Shown: one piece after another, positions 6,231-12,636 of the stretch | Layout of the letters: every line of letters starts with the position of its first letter | Position numbering within the stretch: the stretch's first letter is position 1 | DNA from: Gammaproteobacteria bacterium | GTDB taxonomy: Bacteria; Pseudomonadota; Gammaproteobacteria; GCA-001735895 | NCBI GenBank assembly: GCA_015494335.1 | Contig: WGBK01000076.1 | Coordinates: 1 to 18,292, forward strand | DNA length: 18,292 nucleotides | Reading direction: 5' to 3' | Notes under the pieces: generated by a model | The model's database searches: none | What the model saw: only the letters and a program-made list of their open reading frames with translations | Told to the model about the DNA's origin: nothing | Made by a program: the position numbers and the translations under genes

Positions 6231-8830
6231 TCCGTATCCTCTTTTTTTACTTCTTCTTCGGGAGGCTGGCCGGGCAGCGTAAAGCAGAATCGCGCGCCCT
6301 GGCCGGGTTCTGCCGTGGCGTGGATCTCACCCCCGTGACGAGTGATGATGCGTTTCACCGTAGCAAGCCCGATCCCGGTTCCCGGGAATTCACTGGCCCG
6401 GTGCAGGCGCTGGAATGCGCCGAACAGCTTGCCGGCATGACGCATGTCGAATCCTACACCATTGTCCTCGACGCAAAAAGAAAAGGGCGTTTCTTCCGAC
6501 GAACGAAGAAGGATCTGCGGATTTTCCGTTTTCGAGGTGAATTTCCATGCATTTCCGATCAGATTCTGCAGCATCACGCGCATCAATCTTGCATCGGCAT
6601 AGACCCGCAGACCCGGTTCGATGTCCACCTCGACCCGGCGCCCGGCGTCGCCGGCGCGCAATTCCTTCACGACTTCCGTGGCGACTGCCGACAGATCCAC
6701 CCATTCGGGCTTCATCTCGGAACGATTCACGCGTGACAGGTCGAGCAGGTCGTCGATCAGTTCGGCCATGCGCTGGGCGCCACCGCGAACGCGTCGCAGG
6801 TAGTCCTGGCCGTCCGCATCGAGGCTCGGGCCATAGTCCTCGAGCAGGGCCTGGCTGAAGCCGTCGATGGCGCGAAGGGGCGCGCGCAGGTCGTGGGATA
6901 CGGAGTAGGAGAAGGATTCCAGTTCCTGATTGACGATCTCCAGTCGCTGGGTCAGGTTCTCGAGTTCCCGCTCGCGTCGCTTCAGGGCGCTGATGTCGAT
7001 GCTGGTCATGATCAGCCCGGCCGGCGCGCCCTTCTCGTCCTTCAGTAGCGACAGCTGCAGCTGGGAAGGCAGCAGGTCTCCGCGATCATTGCGCAGCGAG
7101 GTTTCGATTTCCATGCGTCCCTCGCGCACCACAGGAAGAATGTAGCGCGTATGGAAGCCATAGGCTTCGGTTTCGGGGAACAGCTCGCGCAGATGGCGCC
7201 CGATCGCCTTCCGCTCCGGCAGGCCGAAGTATTCGGTAGCGCCCCCGTACCAGCCGGTGATGATGCCCTCGAGATCGGCGGTGACGATGGCATCCCGGGT
7301 CTGCTGGATGATGCGTGATTGCAGGCGGATCGACGCGGTTCGCTCCTCGACCAGCCGTTCCAGGCGCAGACGCTGCTCTTCGGCGGCCTCTTCGGCCTTC
7401 TTGCGTTCGGTCAGGTCGAAGGCGCTGACGAACAGCACGCGGTCCATGCCTTCGCCGAGGATCTGGATGCGCACCTCGACCGGGTATTGCCGGCCCTCGC
7501 GATCCTGGTGCAGGGTTTCGAAAAGGCGGTAGCCGCCTTCCCGCTCGACCCTCTCGATCTGCTTGCGCGCATAGTCGGGTTCCAGCTCGGGGTTGAAATC
7601 CATCGGTGTCATGCGCTTGAGCTCCTCGAGACCGTAGCCCAGGCGCTCGCAGGCGCCGCGGGAAGCCTGCATGACCTGCAGCGTCGTCGGATCGATCAGG
7701 TAAATCTCCTCCTCGGCGTTGCGCAGCAGGTGATCGAACATCATCGCCAGCCGCTGGGCCTCGTGCCGGTCGGACACGTCTTCCACCGAGGACCAGATGT
7801 AGCGTTCGCCATCGCGCTGGATGATCTGCCCCGACAGGCGTACCGGTACCCGGTGACCGTCGCGGTGAATGTATTCCTTTTCGTAGGGTCCGTAGCGGCC
7901 GGTGGACTCGAGGGTAGCCAGTTGCTCCCGCTCCCCTGCCTCGTATTCGCGCGGGGTGATCTGCCAGAAGGTCATGCCGAGCACTTCGTCGATGTCGTAG
8001 CCGATGATGTCGGCATAGGCCGGGTTGACCTCGATCAGCCGGCCCTCCAGGTCGGTCAGGGCCAGCCCGACGGGCGTGTTCTCCACCAGCATGCGCAGGT
8101 AGGATTCCCGGTCCTGCAGCAGGGATTCGAGTTGCTGCCGTTCGTCCATGGTCTGCCGCAGGGTGGCGTCGAGTCGGCCGATTTCACGGAAGGCACTGCC
8201 CCGCGACGGTTCACCGTCAGCAACCCGCTCACCGCGGCGATAGGCATCGAGCCGGTCCACGATGTCCTGCAGAGGCAAGGCAATGCGCCGCGACAGCAAC
8301 AGCCACAGCAGGATGCTGAACAGCAGCACGCCGAGGCTGAGCAGGAACACCTGCCGTAACAGATCGCGCGACAACAGGCCCAGCGGCTGTTCGTCGATGC
8401 CGACATGCAGCATCGCCGGCAGACCGGGGATCAGCGGCACGGCGAGATCGTTGATCGGGGCCTTTTCCCCCTCGTAACGCCGGATCGAGAAGTCGGCGGA
8501 CGCCGCGAGCCGGGGCAACAGGGCCTGGGGAAACCCCTTGTCGAAGCTGTGCGCAGCCAGGCGACCGTCGAAATCCGTCAGGTAGAGATAGGCCACCCAG
8601 TCTTCCTTCTCGACCACATCGCGCAACATCTGACGGATCTCCAGCTTGCGTCCTTCGAGCAGTTTCTCGCTCAGGGAATCCGCCATCAGGCTGCCCAGCA
8701 GTTCACCCTGGTTGCGCGTGCCCTGTTTGAAATGGGCGTCGAGCAGCGTGTTGAAGGCAAACAGCTGCAGCCCCGTGGCCAGGGCCACCAGCAGGCTGCC
8801 GGCAATCAGCAGGTACCAGAAGATCCTCAC
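6227..8830 (-). CDS. Membrane sensor histidine kinase, HAMP plus three PAS domains
   Basis: The 867-residue protein has a first transmembrane helix at about 4-26, a periplasmic region of about 125 residues, a second helix at about 160-180, a HAMP linker (about 180-235), and three PAS domains at about 240-360, 362-480 and 500-615. The segment at about 477-500 and the segment at about 615-640 look like coiled-coil linkers. A HisKA domain follows with H646 in SYSVSHDLRAPLRAI, then the ATPase domain with N box NLIGNAWKF (N756, N760), G1 DNGVGF (789-794) and G2 GTGIGLATVK (817-826). The catalytic half is of the bacteriophytochrome-like type. There is no receiver domain, so phosphate must go to the separate regulators downstream. 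The start is a GTG at 8828-8830 overlapping the TGA of the solute-binding protein gene, with AGGGGG four bases upstream. The signal is unknown; PAS1 and PAS2 show no obvious haem or flavin cysteine. Confidence 0.93.
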   Translation of the reverse strand: MRIFWYLLIAGSLLVALATGLQLFAFNTLLDAHFKQGTRNQGELLGSLMADSLSEKLLEGRKLEIRQMLRDVVEKEDWVAYLYLTDFDGRLAAHSFDKGFPQALLPRLAASADFSIRRYEGEKAPINDLAVPLIPGLPAMLHVGIDEQPLGLLSRDLLRQVFLLSLGVLLFSILLWLLLSRRIALPLQDIVDRLDAYRRGERVADGEPSRGSAFREIGRLDATLRQTMDERQQLESLLQDRESYLRMLVENTPVGLALTDLEGRLIEVNPAYADIIGYDIDEVLGMTFWQITPREYEAGEREQLATLESTGRYGPYEKEYIHRDGHRVPVRLSGQIIQRDGERYIWSSVEDVSDRHEAQRLAMMFDHLLRNAEEEIYLIDPTTLQVMQASRGACERLGYGLEELKRMTPMDFNPELEPDYARKQIERVEREGGYRLFETLHQDREGRQYPVEVRIQILGEGMDRVLFVSAFDLTERKKAEEAAEEQRLRLERLVEERTASIRLQSRIIQQTRDAIVTADLEGIITGWYGGATEYFGLPERKAIGRHLRELFPETEAYGFHTRYILPVVREGRMEIETSLRNDRGDLLPSQLQLSLLKDEKGAPAGLIMTSIDISALKRRERELENLTQRLEIVNQELESFSYSVSHDLRAPLRAIDGFSQALLEDYGPSLDADGQDYLRRVRGGAQRMAELIDDLLDLSRVNRSEMKPEWVDLSAVATEVVKELRAGDAGRRVEVDIEPGLRVYADARLMRVMLQNLIGNAWKFTSKTENPQILLRSSEETPFSFCVEDNGVGFDMRHAGKLFGAFQRLHRASEFPGTGIGLATVKRIITRHGGEIHATAEPGQGARFCFTLPGQPPEEEVKKEDTE

Positions 8831-9846
8831 GGTTCCCCCTCGTCCCGGCGGCTTTCATCGCCGTAGAGCTGACGCCAGTGACGCAGCAGATCCCCGTCGG
8901 AACTGCGGGGTGCCTCGAGACGATCGCGCCAGCGCTTGAGCACCTGGTAGTCAGCGGGTGAAGCCGTGGTGAAGCCTCCGGCCATCTCGGTCTGCTCCCA
9001 GTGATAGAGACGGTCCTTCATGGCCACCGGATCAAAGGCCAGCAGCGCACCTCGCACGGCCGAACGCAGCGATTGCGGCACCCGAGGATGGACAAAGATA
9101 CCGCTGGACGGGAACACCTCGGAAATGGCCAGGGCACGCAGTTCTCCCGCATCGATGAGTTGCCGCGCAAGCGTGTCCTGCAGGCCGCAGGCATCGGCCT
9201 TGTGCCGAAGCACGGCCTCGGCGCAGGCGCGATGGGAGCCGGTGAACTCGTATCCGGACAGATCGTCGAGGGAAAGACCAGCCTGGTTCAGCATGATGCG
9301 AGGTATCAGGTAGCCCTGGGTCGAGGTACGGCTGCCGAAGGCGAGTTGACGGTCGCGCAGGCTGCTGATGCCCTGCAGGGGGCTGTCGGGCAAGGTGACG
9401 AGGTAGGAACGATAGCCGGGTTCCCCTTCCGCATTGAGTCCGCGCACGAGGGGCAGAATCGGCGCCTGGTCGAGCAGACTCAGGTAGCTGCCGGCTCCGA
9501 GTATCGCAAAGTCGATTTCCCCATTGAGATAAGCCTGTTCAAGTGCATCTGCGCTGTTGCGCAAATCCAGCCGGAACGGCAGTCCGGTCTCCTGTTCGAG
9601 ATACTCGATCAGCGGCAGGTACTGGCGTGCGTCCTCCAGCGGCGAGATGCGCACATCGAAGGCCACGGTATAGCCTTCCTTCCTGTCGGCCACGGCCTGG
9701 GCGATCTCTTCGCTGCTGGCCAGCTGATCCGGATCGAGCCGGGGCAGTTCCTCGGACGGCTTGCAGGCCTGAGTCAGCAGCAGTGCCAGCAGCAGCCCGC
9801 CGGAAAGAAACAGGCGCTGAAGGTAGTGAAGGGGGCGGGATGGCAA
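8827..9846 (-). CDS. PhnD-like periplasmic solute-binding protein (putative lipoprotein)
   Basis: The 339-residue protein has the layout of phosphate/phosphite/phosphonate-type ABC solute-binding proteins. A hydrophobic signal segment (about 11-26) ends in LLLTQAC with a possible lipid-modified C28, although the residues at -3 and -2 (T, Q) are not the usual lipobox. The mature part shows hallmarks of the family: the LPLIEYLEQETGLPF helix (77-91), GEIDFAILGAGSYL (109-122), LAFGSRTSTQGYLIP (168-182), GSHRACAEAVLRHKADACG (203-221) and a late SEVFPSSGIFVHP (242-254). The start is a TTG at 9844-9846, chosen because GGAGAGGA lies six bases upstream and no ATG or GTG gives the signal peptide. No permease or ATPase genes are nearby. 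Its stop overlaps the kinase start, so it probably presents a ligand to that kinase in the periplasm; this role is inferred. The ligand cannot be read from the sequence. Confidence 0.85.
   Translation of the reverse strand: MPSRPLHYLQRLFLSGGLLLALLLTQACKPSEELPRLDPDQLASSEEIAQAVADRKEGYTVAFDVRISPLEDARQYLPLIEYLEQETGLPFRLDLRNSADALEQAYLNGEIDFAILGAGSYLSLLDQAPILPLVRGLNAEGEPGYRSYLVTLPDSPLQGISSLRDRQLAFGSRTSTQGYLIPRIMLNQAGLSLDDLSGYEFTGSHRACAEAVLRHKADACGLQDTLARQLIDAGELRALAISEVFPSSGIFVHPRVPQSLRSAVRGALLAFDPVAMKDRLYHWEQTEMAGGFTTASPADYQVLKRWRDRLEAPRSSDGDLLRHWRQLYGDESRRDEGEP
8835..8840 (-). promoter_or_regulatory. Shine-Dalgarno of the GTG-initiated kinase gene
   Basis: AGGGGG on the minus strand sits four bases before the GTG at 8830, inside the last codons of the upstream gene. 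It decides the start because there is no nearby ATG. Confidence 0.5.
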
Positions 9847-9852
9847 GACGGG

Positions 9853-9860
9853 TCCTCTCC
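9853..9860 (-). promoter_or_regulatory. Shine-Dalgarno supporting a TTG start
   Basis: GGAGAGGA on the minus strand lies six bases before the TTG at 9844-9846. It is the main reason for calling this rare start codon. Confidence 0.6.
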
Positions 9861-9875
9861 GTTGATCCTGCTGCT

Positions 9876-9881
9876 CTTATA
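9876..9881 (-). promoter_or_regulatory. Candidate -10 element for the signalling operon
   Basis: The minus strand reads TATAAG in the 73-base gap between recJ and the solute-binding protein gene, 29 bases before its start codon. A convincing -35 box is absent; the best at 17-base spacing is TTCCCT. Just upstream, TTTCC-CGAC-GGAAA forms a small inverted repeat that could be an activator site. This is the only gap before the four-gene operon, so a promoter is expected here. Confidence 0.3.
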
Positions 9882-9919
9882 GCCGTTTCCGTCGGGAAAG
9901 GGAAAGAGAATCGTCGGCT

Positions 9920-11632
9920 TCAGGGTCGGGGTCTCAGATCGCGCAGTATCAGTTGCAGGGATTCGCGTCCGCGAAAACGGTTCACCGAGAGTTCGTACAG
10001 GGCCTCGACCCGCTGCAGCGGGTTCTGCAGCAAGGCCTCGTCGGCCTGGAACAGGATTGCGTCGGTCGACGGCCCGCCAGCCAGGGGCTTGAGCACCAGC
10101 TTGAGGTGTTTTTGCTTGAGGATGCGGCTGTTCTGCACCTCGAAATCGCCGACGAATGAGGGGCGGGGAAACTGCTGGCCCCAGGGACCCGCATGCTCCA
10201 GCATCCGGGCCTGTTCCAGATTCAGCCATTCGGCCGGCAACGCGCCGTCGTGGTAGATTCTTTCCTCGAAGCAGTCGTCGTCGATGTCCTCCAGGGCGGC
10301 TTCGAGCTGTTCCCGGAAGGGCTCGACACGATCCGCTTCGAGGCTCAGGCCGGCGGCCATCGCATGACCGCCGAAGCGAAGGATCAGCCCCGGATTGCGC
10401 TTGTCCACCCGGTCCAGCAGGTCGCGCAGGTGAACGCCCGGAATGGACCGCCCCGAGCCCTTGAGCAGGCCGTCACTGCCGGGGGCGAAGCAGATCGACG
10501 GCCGGTGGCTGATCTCCTTGAGGCGGGATGCGATGATGCCGACCAGGCCTTCGTGCCAATCCTCCCGGTATTGCACCACGGCGCGATGGCTGCGCAAGTC
10601 CGCCGCATCGGGCAGCAGGACCTGGGCCTGCTCGCTCATCTCCTGCTGCCGTTCCCGACGGTAGGCGTTGATGTCGTCGAGGGCGCGCGCCAGTTCTACG
10701 GCCCGGCGTTCGTCCCGCGCCAGCAGGCAGCGCACGCCGAGGCGCATGTCTTCCAGCCGCCCTGCCGCATTGATTCGCGGTGCCAGGGCGAAGGCGATAT
10801 CCTCGCTGCCGAGGCGCGCCAGTTCCCGCCCGCTGACCTCGACCAGGGCGCGAATGCCGGCGCTGCATGCGCCGGCGCGCAAGCGTTTGAGCCCCTGCTC
10901 CACCAGAATACGGTTGTTGTGATCCAGCGGCACCAGATCGGCCACTGTGCCGATCGCCACCAGGTCCAGCAAGGCATCGAGGGGCGGTTCGGGGCGATCC
11001 GCGAAGAAGCCGCGCTCGCGCAGGCGGCCGCGCAGGGCCAGCATCAGGTAGAAGGCGACGCCGACCCCGGCCAGGTTGCGGCCGGGGGCCTCCGGCTGCA
11101 GGTTCGGGTCGACGATGGCATTGGCGTCGGGCAGGGTTTGAGCCGGCAGGTGGTGGTCGGTCACGATGACCTCGATACCCGCCTCGCGCAACAGCGCAAC
11201 GCCTTCGATGCTGGCGATCCCCGTATCCACGGTGATCACCAATTGCGGCGAATGCCCGATCGCCCGGCGGGCCAGCCCCGGCGACAGGCCATAGCCGTCG
11301 GTGACGCGGTCCGGCAACAGGAAATCCGCGCGACAGCAGAAGGCTTCCAGCGCACGCAGGCACAGGGCCGTGCTGGTGGCGCCATCGGCGTCGTAGTCGC
11401 CAACGACGAGAATGCGCGACGAACGCTGCACATGATCGGCGAGGCAATCCGCCGCCTTGCCAAGCCCCGAGATCTCGCCCGGCGGCAGCATGGCGGCCAG
11501 GGAAGTATCGGCCTCTCCGTCGCGTACCAGTCCGCGACGCGCGTAGAGATCGCGCAGCAGCGGCGGCAACCGGCTGTTTTCGTCCTGCCAGGCGGCGACC
11601 GCCTTGCGTTCGATCCATTGCGCCCGGCTCAT
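9920..11632 (-). CDS. recJ: Single-stranded-DNA-specific 5'-3' exonuclease RecJ
   Basis: The 570-residue protein is close to the 577 residues of the E. coli enzyme, which degrades single-stranded DNA 5' to 3' in RecF-type recombination and mismatch repair. DHH-family metal motifs are present: DYDADGATS (79-87), D136 in VITVDTGIAS, TDHHLP (158-163), the RecJ-typical PRINAAGRLEDM, SGRSIPGVHLRDLLD and the DHHA1 motif FGGHAMAAG. The C-terminal OB-like domain is present to the stop. The frame continues upstream to 12007, but the ATG at 11630-11632 (MSRAQWIERK) is chosen because it overlaps the TGA of the rpfE-type gene by 4 bases and the extension is the wrong frame of that gene. It ends the pepN-rpfE-recJ run. 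The prfB and lysS genes often found after recJ are not here. Confidence 0.95.
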   Translation of the reverse strand: MSRAQWIERKAVAAWQDENSRLPPLLRDLYARRGLVRDGEADTSLAAMLPPGEISGLGKAADCLADHVQRSSRILVVGDYDADGATSTALCLRALEAFCCRADFLLPDRVTDGYGLSPGLARRAIGHSPQLVITVDTGIASIEGVALLREAGIEVIVTDHHLPAQTLPDANAIVDPNLQPEAPGRNLAGVGVAFYLMLALRGRLRERGFFADRPEPPLDALLDLVAIGTVADLVPLDHNNRILVEQGLKRLRAGACSAGIRALVEVSGRELARLGSEDIAFALAPRINAAGRLEDMRLGVRCLLARDERRAVELARALDDINAYRRERQQEMSEQAQVLLPDAADLRSHRAVVQYREDWHEGLVGIIASRLKEISHRPSICFAPGSDGLLKGSGRSIPGVHLRDLLDRVDKRNPGLILRFGGHAMAAGLSLEADRVEPFREQLEAALEDIDDDCFEERIYHDGALPAEWLNLEQARMLEHAGPWGQQFPRPSFVGDFEVQNSRILKQKHLKLVLKPLAGGPSTDAILFQADEALLQNPLQRVEALYELSVNRFRGRESLQLILRDLRPRP

Positions 11633-12627
11633 GATCCAGCCACCAGCATCTTCCAGTCGAAGCTCGGCCGCCAGAAACGCCAGCCGCGTCCGGAAGCGGA
11701 GACAAATTCGACGCCATCTCCGGTCAGCAGGCGGAACGGGCGGCGCGACTCCAGCAATCGGGTCACGATGCCTTGATCGAAGCGCCGCAGCGCCTCGGCC
11801 AGGTCGATATCGCGCCCCTGCAATCCTTCCAGCCATTCGGTCCAGACCAGCAGTTGCGACTCGTGCCCCGGGCCGTCGCTGCGGAACTGTTCCAGTTCGC
11901 CGCCGTTGTGGGCGCAGACGGCGAACAACTGCCGCATTTCTGGATCGTCGGCATGGCCCGTTATCGGAGCGGGCCTGTCCGGCGCGGGTGCATTGCCCCA
12001 GCACCACAGGCCGTTGATCAGCGGCTGGCCGCTGCGTTCCCGCTCGCGGTTGAGCGGGTGCAGGTGCAGGAACATCTGCATTTCGTTGTGCAGGCGATAC
12101 CAGTCCGGTTGTTCGCGCAGGCGCTCGTAGCCGACGGAGAGGGGCTGGCCGTAGAGATCACGCACATGGGACAGCCCCGGGGGTGGCGCGGCCCGGCGGC
12201 ATCGGAGAAGGCCGCCCGATGCGGTTTTCTCGAATCTGCAATCCGCTTTAAATTCTTCCTGCAAGTCTTTGATTAATTGAGAGTAAATATCCTCTGATAT
12301 CGACAGTGGATGGGCCAGGGCATTGCTGATGTCCGCGCGCAGGTGCAGCAGTTCGAAGCAGACGGTGGTGGCGTTTCCCCACGGCTGAGGCGGTTTCCGG
12401 GCATCGGCGGAGGCACTGCGCGCCAGAGCCCAGGGCAGCCCCTCGTCTTCCCTGCCCAGGGCTTCGGCCAGCAAACGGTCAAGACCACACACAGGCGTTT
12501 CGATGCGGTCGGCCTGCCGCAGCAACCGGGCCAGGGAAGGCGCGAGGCGATCCATGTCCTCGCGCCCCAAACCGGCTTCCGGCCAGCGGCCGAGTCGCGG
12601 TGCGATCAGGAGAACGGGGGGGTTCAC
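11629..12627 (-). CDS. rpfE: RpfE-type conserved protein (phosphoglycerate mutase-like fold)
   Basis: The 332-residue protein matches in pattern the family named after Xanthomonas RpfE, whose gene lies beside recJ in the rpf cluster; adjacency to recJ here agrees. Family landmarks are ELLHLRADIS (92-101), the acidic helix SISEDIYSQLIKDL (109-122), WYRLHNEMQMFLHLHPLN (176-193) and LINGLWCWGN (203-212), the counterpart of the usual W-WGGG motif. These recall the 2,3-bisphosphoglycerate-independent mutase superfamily but lack its metal-site set, so enzymatic activity is doubtful. Function is not established; in Xanthomonas it was named for effects on virulence factors. The start is the GTG at 12625-12627, nine bases after the pepN stop; GAGGA within the end of pepN is rather distant (13 bases). 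Codons for residues 107-133 are unusually AT-rich. Its stop overlaps the recJ start. Confidence 0.75.
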   Translation of the reverse strand: MNPPVLLIAPRLGRWPEAGLGREDMDRLAPSLARLLRQADRIETPVCGLDRLLAEALGREDEGLPWALARSASADARKPPQPWGNATTVCFELLHLRADISNALAHPLSISEDIYSQLIKDLQEEFKADCRFEKTASGGLLRCRRAAPPPGLSHVRDLYGQPLSVGYERLREQPDWYRLHNEMQMFLHLHPLNRERERSGQPLINGLWCWGNAPAPDRPAPITGHADDPEMRQLFAVCAHNGGELEQFRSDGPGHESQLLVWTEWLEGLQGRDIDLAEALRRFDQGIVTRLLESRRPFRLLTGDGVEFVSASGRGWRFWRPSFDWKMLVAGS

Positions 12628-12636
12628 GGAGCCGGA

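Noticed and set aside
11633..12007. N-terminal extension of recJ by 125 codons
   Set aside because: It reads the wrong frame of the rpfE-type gene with Arg-rich noise; the ATG at 11632 gives the normal RecJ length.
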